Assembly: GCA_018402525.1 (NCBI GenBank)
Contig: JAGYIR010000010.1
Span: 496,001 to 560,000, forward strand
Direction: 5' to 3'
Length of the DNA: 64,000 nucleotides
Source: Crocinitomicaceae bacterium
GTDB lineage: Bacteria; Bacteroidota; Bacteroidia; Flavobacteriales_D; Crocinitomicaceae
A program made the translations under genes and the position numbers. This document shows, in pieces, positions 36,568-48,002 of this stretch (the stretch's first letter is position 1; the number at the start of each line of letters is the position of its first letter). The notes under the pieces were generated by a model. The model was not told the DNA's origin. It saw nothing but the letters and a program-made list of their open reading frames with translations, and did no database searches.

Positions 36568-39236
36568 GTTTGGAAGGTATCAAAATGGAGTTTTTCAGTA
36601 AAGAAAAAAAGTTGGTGTTTCTTTTGACGGCCTACATTGTTGGTATCTTTTTATTTGCTGGGTCGACTTATTTCACGACGGAATTATTCCAATCCAACGA
36701 TTTTATGATTGGTGAGGCTACTGCGAAAGGCGTCAATGTTTCTGCTCGAATATCCAATTTTTACACGCTGCTATTAGTTGGTCTTTTGAGCTTTGCGCTT
36801 TTTTATTTGTTTTTGAGCAAGCTCTTTAACGCATTCATTAATAGGATCACATACAAAGAAGAACTCTCCACGCTAATTGTATTGCAAATTTTATTGGCAA
36901 TATTTCATTTTTTTAGTGAAGAAAAATCTGTAACCGATGCAGTTTTGCATTTATCCATTGTGTTTTTAGTTGGATTGGAAATCGCTCAATACTATGTGAA
37001 GCGGCAATTTGAGTTTTTCAATGATAAAGTATTAAAATCATTGTTCCTGTCCCTAATCGCGTTATACCTTGTCACAGAAAACATTTTTATTACTGGAACC
37101 ATTTTGTTTGTACTGCTAATTTTGATGAAATTCAAAACAATCCAAAATACATTTAACGGTATTTCGGTAGTACTAGCAGCCTTACCCTTACTATTGTTTA
37201 TAACAGTTGAAGCTACATTGATTTTAAATCAAAATGGATATTTTAACTGGCATTATTGGTTTTCGGGGTGTTTTGTTTTATTGGTTTTACTCATCATTCT
37301 GTATTGGAGAAAAATAAATCAACACGTCTTAAGCCAAGTCATCTTTAACTGGCAAGCGCCAGTTGTTATTTTAGGATCCTGCATTTATTGTATTTATTCA
37401 ACGACAGTTCCACTTTCAGGGGACTTATTTGAATCGGCAAATAATCTCAATCCAGTAATGATGAGTGAGGTGCATGGCACAACATATTTTATAGATTATA
37501 TTTCATCGCATTTAATGAGTGATTACTTTTGGATGAAGTTATTCACGCTATTCAACGGCTATCAAAATGACACATCACAAGTTATTTATTATGGGTTTTC
37601 GTTTTCCATCTACACCCTAACAATATACTATTTTTTAAAAGTATATTTCAGGTCTAATTTTGGAGTTGTGGTGTTTATGCTGTTCATGCCATATGTATAT
37701 TTTTATTTACCTAACACCTACGCTTTCGCCCTGATACCGTTGATTTTTTTAGATAAGTTTTTTTCACAACGGAACCCTCTATTTTTATGGATCTATGGAG
37801 TCACTTCTACGCTAACCATATTTTGGCGTTTAGATTTAGGCATTGCTGTAATAGGAACAGCAGTAGTAATTTTCATTTTTCTCTTTTTTATGGAGAAGGC
37901 ACTTAGAGCCACTTTAATAAAAATTGCCACAGTTTTAACTGTATTTTATGGTTTGCTTTTTAGTTTGTACTATTCGCTTTGCTCTGAACTTGTAATAGAA
38001 GCGCTTCACTATTTTGGCGGTTCTCAAGCCCATGGCCACAGTCAGTTAACCCAAGAGACTTCAAATTTATTTTATCTAAACTATTATATTTTGCCAATTC
38101 TTATAGGCTTATGCGTTTTATACCTGTTGATTCATTTTAAAAAGTATAGAAGCGAAAAGTTCTTTTGGATTGTCTTGTTTTTTGCCTCATTTTATTTTTT
38201 CAATTTTCAACGCGGTTTGGTACGACATAGTTTTTTCTCAATGCGAGAGCTATACATAGCGTCTTTTGGATGGTTGGTCTTACTATTAGTGTACTTAAGG
38301 TTTTACAGAGCCAAACTATCTGTTACATTTTTTTCTGCATTGGTAATTGGTGGTTTTTTGCTTTCCATTTATTCCGTTGAACATAAAAAATCATTACTGA
38401 ATGAAAAAAAATCTTTTTCGGTAAATGATTTGCCTAGGATAAACGGTAAAAAAATTGATCGGGCAACTGAAAATACGGACTTCCAGTCCTATACAAAACC
38501 CGCTGTCGATTTCCTCAGGAGAGAATTAAAAAACAATGAAACATTTTTCGATTTTTCGAACTCTCCAATACTATATTATCATACGGAGAAAAGAATTCCA
38601 ACGCAATTTAGTCAGTCTTTACAATACATAGTTGACTTTTATCTTCAGAAAGAATGTGTAGAACGTATTCAAAAACACACGATTCCTTGGGTCGTATACA
38701 GTCAAACGCAAGAAGCATTTGGAGATAATATTGATGGTATCCCAAATGGGATAAGGTATTACTATGTTGCGTCCTATTTAATTGATAATTATAGACCATC
38801 GAACGGTCATGGACTTTTTCATCTGTGGAAGAAAAAAAACGGAAATGAAATGGACACAACTGCACATGAAGTTAGAAGAGAACATTGGAATCTTGGCTTA
38901 ATGCCATATTTTTGGAAGTCAAACAAGAACGAACCGAAATTGAAATTCAAACGTAAAGTAAAGATAGAAGTTGGAAGCGCTTCAATTGGAGATATTGTGG
39001 GAGGTGATTTTATACAGTTGACTGTAAAATCTGAGACGGAAACGGTTCTAAGAATGTGGATGAAGGGACAGAAGTACAATGATTTTTTCGTTCAATTGGA
39101 TCTAAAAAAGGGGACGAATAATTATAAATTCCCAGTTTGCGGCTCTTATTACCTTAGAAGTGCAATTAACCCAGTACTTGAGTTTCAATCTGATTCAACG
39201 AGTGAAGTATTAAAAATTGAAATTTTGAACCAATAG
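36564..39236 (+). CDS. Large multi-pass membrane protein, glycosyltransferase-like
   Basis: The 890-residue protein has about 13-16 hydrophobic helices in its first 600 residues and then a soluble C-terminal part (about 610-890). This layout resembles GT-C glycosyltransferases of the ArnT/PMT type, and an Asp-Leu-Phe-Glu-Ser segment follows one of the early helices, but I cannot point to a certain catalytic pair. Its start overlaps the permease stop (ATGA) and a family 9 glycosyltransferase follows after 1 nt, so a role in envelope glycan synthesis is likely. The DNA is AT-rich, as usual for membrane genes. Confidence 0.65.
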   Translation: MSLEGIKMEFFSKEKKLVFLLTAYIVGIFLFAGSTYFTTELFQSNDFMIGEATAKGVNVSARISNFYTLLLVGLLSFALFYLFLSKLFNAFINRITYKEELSTLIVLQILLAIFHFFSEEKSVTDAVLHLSIVFLVGLEIAQYYVKRQFEFFNDKVLKSLFLSLIALYLVTENIFITGTILFVLLILMKFKTIQNTFNGISVVLAALPLLLFITVEATLILNQNGYFNWHYWFSGCFVLLVLLIILYWRKINQHVLSQVIFNWQAPVVILGSCIYCIYSTTVPLSGDLFESANNLNPVMMSEVHGTTYFIDYISSHLMSDYFWMKLFTLFNGYQNDTSQVIYYGFSFSIYTLTIYYFLKVYFRSNFGVVVFMLFMPYVYFYLPNTYAFALIPLIFLDKFFSQRNPLFLWIYGVTSTLTIFWRLDLGIAVIGTAVVIFIFLFFMEKALRATLIKIATVLTVFYGLLFSLYYSLCSELVIEALHYFGGSQAHGHSQLTQETSNLFYLNYYILPILIGLCVLYLLIHFKKYRSEKFFWIVLFFASFYFFNFQRGLVRHSFFSMRELYIASFGWLVLLLVYLRFYRAKLSVTFFSALVIGGFLLSIYSVEHKKSLLNEKKSFSVNDLPRINGKKIDRATENTDFQSYTKPAVDFLRRELKNNETFFDFSNSPILYYHTEKRIPTQFSQSLQYIVDFYLQKECVERIQKHTIPWVVYSQTQEAFGDNIDGIPNGIRYYYVASYLIDNYRPSNGHGLFHLWKKKNGNEMDTTAHEVRREHWNLGLMPYFWKSNKNEPKLKFKRKVKIEVGSASIGDIVGGDFIQLTVKSETETVLRMWMKGQKYNDFFVQLDLKKGTNNYKFPVCGSYYLRSAINPVLEFQSDSTSEVLKIEILNQ

Positions 39237-39237
39237 T

Positions 39238-40443
39238 TTGAACACCAGAAGAAAAATAGTCATCGATAAATTTTTGGGCGTATTTATTGCGTTCCCTCTA
39301 AATTTTCTTGTTCGTTTGGTTGGGTTTGTTACCAATTTTGACCATTCTTTAAAAGGTGACAAGAGAAAGATTGTTGTTTGTAAGTACAAAGGGATGGGCA
39401 GCATCATTCAAGCTACACCTTTAATACAGACGTTAAAGACAAGCTATCCGAATGCCAAAATAACCTTTGTTAGCTCTGTAGAAAACAAATCTATTCTCGA
39501 ACGAATCTCCATTATTGATCAGGTTTTATTAGTCGATGATCGAAAATTTTTAAGTTTAATAGGTTCGACCATTCGTCTTTTAACTCAATTGGTCAGGATG
39601 AGGGCTGACCTGTATATTGATTTGGAAATATATTCAAATTTCTCAAGTATTATTACAACATTCAGTATGGCTAAGGACCGATTTGGATATTACCTCAGCA
39701 CGAGCAAGTATAGAATGGGCATGTATACGCATATGATGTACTTCAATACCAATTCGCCAATATCTGAATCGTACCTGCAATTTGCCAGGTTGTTAGATTG
39801 TGAAAAAATTATTCATCATCAATTTGTATTTGAAGAGAAAAAGGAGTTTTCGCCTCACCTCGAAAATTATATAATCATCAACTGCAATGCTTCAGATTTA
39901 AGAATAGAGCGGCGTTGGCCAAAACAATCTTTTATTGATTTGATTCATTTTGTAAGAAAATCAAACAATGAGTTATCCATTGTCTTGATTGGCTCTAAAA
40001 ATGAAGCGGAATACGTTGCTGAAATTTCTAATTCTTTTTCAGAAGATAATAAGGTTCTTGATTTAAGCGGCAAAACAACGTTGAATGAGTTAATTGAACT
40101 AATCCGTCATAGTAATTTTGTAATTACGAATGATACAGGACCAATGCATTTGTCTTCGGCATTACAAAAGAAAACAATCGCTCTGTTTGGACCCTGTTCT
40201 CCACAACAATATGCTATTGGCGAAAACATAATCCCCATATACAAGGATTTGTATTGCAGCCCTTGTGTGCACGAGTTCATCGTACCACCGTGTAAAGGGA
40301 ACAACCAATGTATGAAATCCATTGGCGTCGAAGAAGTACTAAGATCAATCGATAAAATCAATCAAGTCAATACTTCAGCAAAACGCGAAGTAACGTATGT
40401 GGGAATTGATGGTGTTGTTGCTGGAAAAGTGGTAAGAAATTAA
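39238..40443 (+). CDS. Glycosyltransferase family 9 (heptosyltransferase-like)
   Basis: The 401-residue GT-B enzyme has the GT9 beginning KIVVCKYKGMGSIIQATPLI, then a Rossmann-like donor domain with LIGSKNEAEYV and the late motif NDTGPMHLSSALQKKTIALFGPCSP, which binds the nucleotide sugar. A Cys-rich stretch (CSPCVHEFIVPPCKGNNQCM) follows, as in many heptosyltransferases. It likely adds a sugar to a lipopolysaccharide or other surface glycan. The only start that keeps the N-terminus is a TTG at 39238, 1 nt after the previous stop, which points to translational coupling. Confidence 0.88.
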   Translation: MNTRRKIVIDKFLGVFIAFPLNFLVRLVGFVTNFDHSLKGDKRKIVVCKYKGMGSIIQATPLIQTLKTSYPNAKITFVSSVENKSILERISIIDQVLLVDDRKFLSLIGSTIRLLTQLVRMRADLYIDLEIYSNFSSIITTFSMAKDRFGYYLSTSKYRMGMYTHMMYFNTNSPISESYLQFARLLDCEKIIHHQFVFEEKKEFSPHLENYIIINCNASDLRIERRWPKQSFIDLIHFVRKSNNELSIVLIGSKNEAEYVAEISNSFSEDNKVLDLSGKTTLNELIELIRHSNFVITNDTGPMHLSSALQKKTIALFGPCSPQQYAIGENIIPIYKDLYCSPCVHEFIVPPCKGNNQCMKSIGVEEVLRSIDKINQVNTSAKREVTYVGIDGVVAGKVVRN

Positions 40444-40538
40444 TTCTGTGTTTTCGTTGGTTTTCAACTTAAGTTAGTAGGGGTGGTTTTCAATTAAAAT
40501 AATATAATTGTTTTTAGGAAAGTTTAGAATAAATAAGC

Positions 40539-40546
40539 TAACTTTG
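40539..40546 (+). promoter_or_regulatory. -7 box (TAACTTTG) of the atpD promoter
   Basis: A perfect TAnnTTTG match, 40 nt before the ATG. A purine-rich AAAGGACACGG stretch follows, which may help ribosome binding. Confidence 0.55.
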
Positions 40547-40565
40547 CGCAAAATTTAGGAGTTAA

Positions 40566-42089
<1,524 letters not shown>

Positions 42090-42115
42090 TTTGTGCATAC
42101 ACAAAAGAAAAGACA

Positions 42116-42406
42116 ATGCAATTAGAAATTATAACACCTGAAGCGAAAATTTTTACTGGAGAAGCCAGCGCTGTTCAATTTCCGGGATTAGATGGTTCTT
42201 TTCAAGTATTGAACAATCACGCAGCAATTATATCTGCTCTTGTAGCAGGTGATGTTAAAGTCAATTTGTTGTCCCCTTTGGATGAAGAGGAAAAGATTGA
42301 CCCCAACATTAAAATTGACAATGCTGACAAGAAGATAATTCGTGTAGCAATAAAAGGCGGAGTTGTTGAAATGTTAAACAATAAAGTAATTGTTCTTGCT
42401 GAGTAA
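42116..42406 (+). CDS. atpC: F1Fo ATP synthase subunit epsilon
   Basis: The 96-residue product covers the N-terminal beta-sandwich of epsilon (LEIITPEAKIFTGEASAVQF, GLDGSFQVLNNHAAIISAL, GGVVEMLNNKVIVLAE) and lacks the C-terminal helical hairpin, as is common in Bacteroidota. It follows atpD by 26 nt and is closed by a strong terminator. Confidence 0.95.
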   Translation: MQLEIITPEAKIFTGEASAVQFPGLDGSFQVLNNHAAIISALVAGDVKVNLLSPLDEEEKIDPNIKIDNADKKIIRVAIKGGVVEMLNNKVIVLAE

Positions 42407-42432
42407 AACTCTCAATTAGAACGTGATAGTGA

Positions 42433-42476
42433 AGAGGGAATTTGTCATCCTTAGGTTGACAACTCCCTCTTTTTTT
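42433..42476 (+). terminator. Terminator of the atpDC operon
   Basis: Long arms (AGAGGGAA-TTTGTCA and TGACAA-CTCCCTCT) are followed by a T run. Confidence 0.88.
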
Positions 42477-42557
42477 GTTAAACTTAGTTAAGTCAACAAG
42501 CGATTATAGTACAGACATACGATAGTTTGTTTATTTTCGTTGATTATTCCTGTGAGA

Positions 42558-43307
42558 ATGGATTTTTTAAGTAAGATAAATAAAGACACTACACCTGAGC
42601 ACATCGCAATAATAATGGATGGCAATGGACGTTGGGCTCAAAAACAAGGGCATGATCGCTTATTCGGTCACAACTTTGGTGTGGAGTCCGTTCGCGAGGT
42701 GTTGAAGGCGGCTCAAACTGTCAACGTAAAGTATCTTACGTTGTATGCTTTCTCCACAGAAAACTGGAACCGCCCGCAAGAAGAGGTAGATGGACTGATG
42801 AATTTACTTGTAAGTACGATTGGCAACGAAGTAGATGAGTTAGATAAGAGTAATGTCGTTATTCGGGGAATTGGAAATATTGAGGGCTTGCCAGCGACAT
42901 GTAAAGAAGAGCTAAAAGCAGCCTTTGAAAGAACAAAGAGTAACACTGGGGTTCACTTAATTCTAGCATTGAATTATAGTGCACGCTGGGAGCTGACGGA
43001 AGCAAGCAAGAAAATTGCTCAAGAAGTAGCTCAAGGAAACATTCAGTTGGATGCTGTAAACGATGAACTGGTTAGTTCTATGTTGACAACAGCTGAGATT
43101 CCCGATCCAGAATTATTGATCAGGACCAGTGGTGAATTGAGAATTAGTAATTTTCTGCTGTGGCAAATAGCCTATGCAGAATTGTATTTTACAGAAGTGC
43201 TTTGGCCCGATTTTAAAAAAGAAGATTTATATGAAGCTATCTTGCATTATCAATCGCGTGAGCGACGATTTGGAATGGTTTCAGAGCAAATAGAAAAGAA
43301 TTTATGA
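42558..43307 (+). CDS. uppS: Isoprenyl transferase (undecaprenyl diphosphate synthase)
   Basis: The 249-residue cis-prenyltransferase makes the C55 lipid carrier for peptidoglycan and surface glycans. Diagnostic motifs are HIAIIMDGNGRWA near the start, LTLYAFSTENWNRP and the C-terminal PDPELLIRTSGELRISNFLL. The ATG at 42558 fits the family start better than TTG 42540. A TATTTTCG (one mismatch from TAnnTTTG) lies at 42532-42539. The bamA start overlaps its stop by ATGA. Confidence 0.95.
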   Translation: MDFLSKINKDTTPEHIAIIMDGNGRWAQKQGHDRLFGHNFGVESVREVLKAAQTVNVKYLTLYAFSTENWNRPQEEVDGLMNLLVSTIGNEVDELDKSNVVIRGIGNIEGLPATCKEELKAAFERTKSNTGVHLILALNYSARWELTEASKKIAQEVAQGNIQLDAVNDELVSSMLTTAEIPDPELLIRTSGELRISNFLLWQIAYAELYFTEVLWPDFKKEDLYEAILHYQSRERRFGMVSEQIEKNL

Positions 43308-45862
43308 AATTGAACTTTCGACTATTACTTGTTTTCATGCTACTTACGGCGACATATTTGGATGCGCAAGTATTAACGCTGGATGGAGGTGTGAAAATTG
43401 ATTATAAAAACCCAAAAACCTACGAAATTGGGCCTATTCGCGTCGAAGGGGCAGATAACTACGACCACAATGCCATCAAGTTATTGGCTGGGTTAAGACA
43501 AGGTCAATCCATTACAATTCCTGGGGAGCAGGCAACCAAAGCCATTAAAAATTTGTGGGAAGAAGGACTTTTTTCAAATGTTGAACTCCTTGCAGAGAAA
43601 GAGATTGCAGGGGTTATTTACCTAGTAATCAAGCTGGAACCTCGCCCAAAGCTTTCTAGATTCAAATTTATCGGCGTAAGCAAAAGAGAAGTTGATAAGC
43701 TGAGAGAAGAAATTTCGCTTTTTTCTGGAAAGACCATTAGTGAGAACCTTGTTTTTGAAACCGAGAGTAAGATCAAAGGTTATTTCCGAGAAAAGGGGCA
43801 TTATTCAGTGAAAACATCTATTACTCGAATCAATGATTCATTGATGAATAATTCAGAGATTTTTGTTGTAGATATTGATAAGGGAAAAAAAGTGAAAATT
43901 GGAAAGTTGAACTTTATCGGCAATGAAGCGGTCCCAACGTGGAAGCTTCGAATGGCAATGAAAGACACAAAACAAAAGGCCTTTTGGAGATTTTTTAAGC
44001 GTTCAAAATTTTCCGAATCAGCATACAAGCGGGACATGAAAACCATGTTGGATAAGTTTGCATCAAAAGGGTTAAGAGACGTTGAAATAGCATTCGATAC
44101 AGTCTATTTGGCAAACCAAAAGAATTTACACATTGACATTCGTATTGATGAAGGAGCTACTTATTATTTCGGTGATATTGAATGGATCGGTAACTCTAAA
44201 TTTCCAACCCCATTTTTAGACACTGTTTTGGGAATTAAACGAGGTGATTTGTACAACAAACCGCTGCTAGAACAACGACTTTTCATGAGTCAAGACGGTC
44301 GAGATATTTCGTCTTTGTATATGGATCGAGGATATTTGTTTTTCCAGGTAATACCTGTGGAAACCAATGTGGAAAACAACTACATCAATTATCAAATGCG
44401 TATAATTGAAGGTAAGGAAGCAAGAGTGAAGCGCATTATCATTAAAGGAAACACCAAAACAAACGAACACGTCATACGACGGGAAATAAGAACCCGACCA
44501 GGTGATTTGTTCAATCGAAATGACATTATTCGTACCCAGCGAGAATTGGCTCAATTGGGTTATTTTAATGAACAGGCGTTTCAAATAAATCCAATTCCAA
44601 ATCCACAAGATGGAACGGTGGATATTGAGTATATTGTTGAAGAAAAATCATCGGATCAAATTGAACTTTCTGGTGGATACGGCGGAATGGGGCTGAACGG
44701 TCGAGGAAGCATCATTGCCACACTTGGTTTGACATTCAACAACTTTAGCACAAAGAACATTTTCAAAGCAAATTCTTGGACACCACTGCCAGGAGGTGAT
44801 GGACAACGTTTATCCATTCGTGGACAAACAAGTGGACGTTTTTACCAAGGGTACAACTTTTCGTTTACCGAACCATGGCTGGGAGGAAAGAAACCAAATT
44901 CGTTGTCTTTTTGGATGAATCACACCATGCTTGGAAATGGAAACCTACGTTCCAATCCGGATTACGCTGGACTTTCAATTACCGGTGTGGGCGTTGGATT
45001 TGGACGAAGAAAGAAATGGCCAGATGATTGGTTTCAGGCATATTACGAGTTGAGTTATCAGTACTACGACGTAGTAAACGATTCGCGTTTCGGAATTTTT
45101 ACCAACGGTTATGCGAATGATATTGCTTTAAAGTATACCTTACAACGTAGCTCTGTTAGTGCCCCGATCTACCCGCAAAACGGTTCAAACATTAAGTTTA
45201 CGGCGAAGTCAACACTCCCCTATTCGATGTTCGATGGGGTTGAGGATTACTCAACGTTAGCAAATCAAGATCGCTATAAGTTTCTAGAATATTATAAAAT
45301 TAAATTAACGGGTGAGTGGTTTTTCCCATTGACCAATGATAAAAAATTGGTATTAATGCCACGTGTCGGATTTGGTTTCTTAGGCGCATACAATCAATCG
45401 AAGGGACTTACGCCATTCGAACGATTTACCCTAGGGGGAAGCGGTTTGACAGGAGTTAACCAAATTGGTGGAAGAGAAATTATTGCCCTGCGAGGTTATG
45501 ACGATAATTCCTTGAATTCCTCAGCAGGAGATGCATTGATTGCAAAGTATACACTTGAGTTGCGTTACCCCATTTCGTTGAATCCTTCTGCTACGTTCTA
45601 TGGACTTGTTTTTGCAGAAGCTGGAAATACGTATCCAACATTTAATGAGTTCAATCCCTTCAACGTAAAACGATCCGTTGGTGTCGGTATTCGTGTCTTT
45701 TTACCGATGTTTGGTATGCTTGGGTTGGATTATGGTTTCGGCTTTGACAGGTTGGATTATTGGTCGGTTGGTTACCAAGGAGCTTCCGATGCTTCCATTA
45801 TGGAGAAGGGATATTTTCCAAAGCTAAATTTCACGATTGGTATGAACCTTGGAGAACTATAA
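43304..45862 (+). CDS. bamA: Outer membrane assembly factor BamA
   Basis: The 852-residue Omp85 protein inserts beta-barrel proteins into the outer membrane. A signal peptide (about 1-21) is followed by POTRA domains (about 35-440), with units such as IRVEGADNYDHNAI, KIGKLNFIGNEAVP and RIIIKGNTKTNEHVIRREI. The C-terminal 16-strand barrel includes the conserved loop-6-type LRGYDD segment. It is coupled to uppS and followed by two OmpH/Skp chaperone genes, the usual Bacteroidota order. Confidence 0.97.
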   Translation: MKLNFRLLLVFMLLTATYLDAQVLTLDGGVKIDYKNPKTYEIGPIRVEGADNYDHNAIKLLAGLRQGQSITIPGEQATKAIKNLWEEGLFSNVELLAEKEIAGVIYLVIKLEPRPKLSRFKFIGVSKREVDKLREEISLFSGKTISENLVFETESKIKGYFREKGHYSVKTSITRINDSLMNNSEIFVVDIDKGKKVKIGKLNFIGNEAVPTWKLRMAMKDTKQKAFWRFFKRSKFSESAYKRDMKTMLDKFASKGLRDVEIAFDTVYLANQKNLHIDIRIDEGATYYFGDIEWIGNSKFPTPFLDTVLGIKRGDLYNKPLLEQRLFMSQDGRDISSLYMDRGYLFFQVIPVETNVENNYINYQMRIIEGKEARVKRIIIKGNTKTNEHVIRREIRTRPGDLFNRNDIIRTQRELAQLGYFNEQAFQINPIPNPQDGTVDIEYIVEEKSSDQIELSGGYGGMGLNGRGSIIATLGLTFNNFSTKNIFKANSWTPLPGGDGQRLSIRGQTSGRFYQGYNFSFTEPWLGGKKPNSLSFWMNHTMLGNGNLRSNPDYAGLSITGVGVGFGRRKKWPDDWFQAYYELSYQYYDVVNDSRFGIFTNGYANDIALKYTLQRSSVSAPIYPQNGSNIKFTAKSTLPYSMFDGVEDYSTLANQDRYKFLEYYKIKLTGEWFFPLTNDKKLVLMPRVGFGFLGAYNQSKGLTPFERFTLGGSGLTGVNQIGGREIIALRGYDDNSLNSSAGDALIAKYTLELRYPISLNPSATFYGLVFAEAGNTYPTFNEFNPFNVKRSVGVGIRVFLPMFGMLGLDYGFGFDRLDYWSVGYQGASDASIMEKGYFPKLNFTIGMNLGEL

Positions 45863-45920
45863 TTTAAGTCAATCAAAATAAAAATGTTACTTTCGTCGTT
45901 TGGCTAACAAAAAATAGATC

Positions 45921-46433
45921 ATGAGGTTGCTTATTTTATCATTGTTATTTGTTTTTGGCACAGGGTTTGCCAATTGTCAGAAGTACGCTTATATTGATTC
46001 GGATTACATTTTGAAAAATGTTCCGGCATATGCAGAAGCGAAAGAAAAATTAGATAAGTTGGCGGATCGATGGACGAAAGAAATAGAAGAACGCTACGAA
46101 GTTTTAAACAAAAAAAAGGAAAATTTTGCAAGAGAGGAAGTGCTTTTGCCAACTGAAGAAAAAAAGAAACGAGAAGAGGAAATCAAACAGCTTGAATTGG
46201 AAGCGATGCAAATGCAAAAATTAAGATTTGGAGTGAATGGAGATTATTTTCAAAAACGACAGGAATTAATAAAACCAATTCAAGATGAGGTATACGATGC
46301 AATGCAAAAAGTAGCATCAAAAAGAAGTTACTCGTTCGTGTTTGACAAAGCCAACCAAAGCAATTTGGTCTACGCTGACAGCAAGTTCGATATTAGCAGT
46401 AGTGTTTTAAAGGAAATGGGAATTTCTGATTAA
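45921..46433 (+). CDS. OmpH/Skp-family periplasmic chaperone (first copy)
   Basis: The 170-residue protein has a signal peptide ending near Ala-Asn-Cys-Gln, the YAYIDSDYILKNVPAYAEA motif of OmpH proteins, and a long charged helical region (about 40-130) that forms the Skp tentacles. It holds unfolded outer membrane proteins for BamA, encoded just upstream. The second copy follows after about 60 nt. Confidence 0.92.
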   Translation: MRLLILSLLFVFGTGFANCQKYAYIDSDYILKNVPAYAEAKEKLDKLADRWTKEIEERYEVLNKKKENFAREEVLLPTEEKKKREEEIKQLELEAMQMQKLRFGVNGDYFQKRQELIKPIQDEVYDAMQKVASKRSYSFVFDKANQSNLVYADSKFDISSSVLKEMGISD

Positions 46434-46494
46434 CAATAAATAATAAACAGAGTGGGGAAACCACTTTAAAAAGTAAAAATCAACAATTAAAATC

Positions 46495-47001
46495 TTGAAA
46501 ATGAAAAAATTATTATTCGTATTGGTGTTAGTATTCGGAGCTGGAACCTCATTCGCACAATCAAAAGTGGCGCACGTAAATACACAAGTCATTTTGGATA
46601 CACTTCCTTCACGTAAGGTGGCGATTACGAAATTGCAAGAGTTTGAGAAAAACGGTATTGCCGAACTTCAAGAAATGGAGGAGGACTTTAACAAAGCTGT
46701 TGCAAAGTACCAAAAGGAGCAGCCGAACATGACGCCGATATTGATAAAAATTGAGGAAGAAAAGCTGATGAAGAAACAACAGGCATTGCAAGAGAGAGAG
46801 AATGCGTTAAATACAGAGATGCAAGCGTATTCTCAAGAATTGAATGCACCAATTTTGGCAAAGGTTCAAAAAGCCGTTGAAATCGTTTCTGAGCGTTTGA
46901 AATTGAATTATGTTATTGATGAAAGTGTTACTTTGTACTTCAAAGGAGGAATGGACATTACTGACCAGGTGATTAAAGAGTTATTGGTATTGGACAAATA
47001 G
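46495..47001 (+). CDS. OmpH/Skp-family periplasmic chaperone (second copy)
   Basis: The 168-residue paralogue of the preceding gene has a signal peptide ending Ser-Phe-Ala-Gln, KVAHVNTQVILDTLPSRK and a Glu/Lys-rich coiled body. The ATG at 46501 is a nearly equal alternative start. The two copies differ widely in sequence, so the duplication is old. A terminator follows. Confidence 0.92.
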   Translation: MKMKKLLFVLVLVFGAGTSFAQSKVAHVNTQVILDTLPSRKVAITKLQEFEKNGIAELQEMEEDFNKAVAKYQKEQPNMTPILIKIEEEKLMKKQQALQERENALNTEMQAYSQELNAPILAKVQKAVEIVSERLKLNYVIDESVTLYFKGGMDITDQVIKELLVLDK

Positions 47002-47023
47002 TCTATTGAATAGAACATTTAGG

Positions 47024-47061
47024 GAATCCGTTGGTCGTTGACTAACGGATTCTCTTTTTTT
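47024..47061 (+). terminator. Terminator of the bamA-ompH operon, inside the murI promoter
   Basis: Arms GAATCCGTT and AACGGATTC with an 11-nt loop are followed by a T run. The T run abuts the murI -7 box at 47063-47070. Confidence 0.85.
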
Positions 47062-47062
47062 G

Positions 47063-47070
47063 TAGCTTTG
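47063..47070 (+). promoter_or_regulatory. -7 box (TAGCTTTG) of murI, predicted leaderless
   Basis: A perfect TAnnTTTG match ending exactly 4 nt before the murI ATG at 47075. A TTG at 47038-47040 (22-nt spacer, inside the terminator loop) may serve as -33. Confidence 0.6.
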
Positions 47071-47074
47071 AGCA

Positions 47075-47899
47075 ATGGGACCAATTGGCATATTTGATTC
47101 TGGATACGGTGGATTAACGGTGTTGCAAGATATTCGTGAGCGTTTACCGCAATATGACTTTTTGTATTTGGGAGATAATGCGCGTGCTCCCTATGGCTCT
47201 CGATCGTTTGATGTAGTATACGAGTATACACTTCAGGCAGTAAACGAATTGTTCAGTCGAGGATGTGAACTAGTAATTTTAGCATGTAACACCGCTTCTG
47301 CAAAGGCACTTAGAAATATCCAGCAAAATGATTTACCTAATATCGATCCTGAAAAGAGGGTGCTGGGAGTTATTCGGCCAAGCGCAGAAATTGTAGGACA
47401 GTACACAGCAACAAATTCCATTGGAGTATTGGCCACTCAAGGAACGGTCAATTCGAACTCTTACGTATTGGAAATTGCCAAATTTTCTCCTCAGTGCAAG
47501 GTTTATCAGCATGCCTGCCCTATGTGGGTGCCATTGATAGAAAACAATAATCATGATACTAAAGCAGGGAGAGAATTCATTCGTGAAGATGTAGAACGTT
47601 TATTGAGCATGAATAAATCAATCGATACAATTGTGTTAGGTTGCACACATTATCCTGTATTAAAAGAGTACATCGAGTCAATAGTCCCACCTTACGTAAC
47701 GGTTGTAGCACAAGGATCAATTGTTGCAGATAGTTTAGCGGACTACCTGCTACGCCACCCATGGTTGGACGCAAAATGCTCAAAAAATGGAACGATTCAG
47801 TTTCTAACCACGGAAAGTGTAGAGGAATTCAATCGTAATGCGGACAATTACATTGACGCAAACGTTAAAGCATCACATATAGATTTGGGAAAGTTGTAA
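47075..47899 (+). CDS. murI: Glutamate racemase
   Basis: The 274-residue enzyme converts L- to D-glutamate for peptidoglycan. The catalytic cysteines are Cys71 in LACNTASAKAL and Cys190 in VLGCTHYPVL. The N-terminal GIFDSGYGGLTVL and YLGDNARAPYG segments are typical. The start is fixed by the adjacent promoter. It is monocistronic. Confidence 0.96.
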   Translation: MGPIGIFDSGYGGLTVLQDIRERLPQYDFLYLGDNARAPYGSRSFDVVYEYTLQAVNELFSRGCELVILACNTASAKALRNIQQNDLPNIDPEKRVLGVIRPSAEIVGQYTATNSIGVLATQGTVNSNSYVLEIAKFSPQCKVYQHACPMWVPLIENNNHDTKAGREFIREDVERLLSMNKSIDTIVLGCTHYPVLKEYIESIVPPYVTVVAQGSIVADSLADYLLRHPWLDAKCSKNGTIQFLTTESVEEFNRNADNYIDANVKASHIDLGKL

Positions 47900-47999
47900 T
47901 CAGTTCAAAGTTCAAAAGATCAAAGTTGAAAGAGTGTACTTCTCTCAAATGTTATGAAGTCGATGCAATAGTACGAGTCTTAAGGTCTTTGTTCTTCAA
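47900..47999. repeat. Degenerate simple repeats after murI
   Basis: The gap holds near-repeats of AGTTCAAAGTTCAAAAGATC followed by AAAGTTGAAAG, and then near-repeats of AGTCTTAAGGTCTT/AAGTCTTAATGTCT. Similar GTCTT-type sequence occurs at 58469-58584. No gene is evident. Confidence 0.55.
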
Positions 48000-48002
48000 G
48001 TC

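Noticed and set aside
47900-47999. Short near-repeats after murI as a CRISPR-like array
   Set aside because: The units are only about 8-14 nt, imperfect and without regular spacers, and no cas genes are near.
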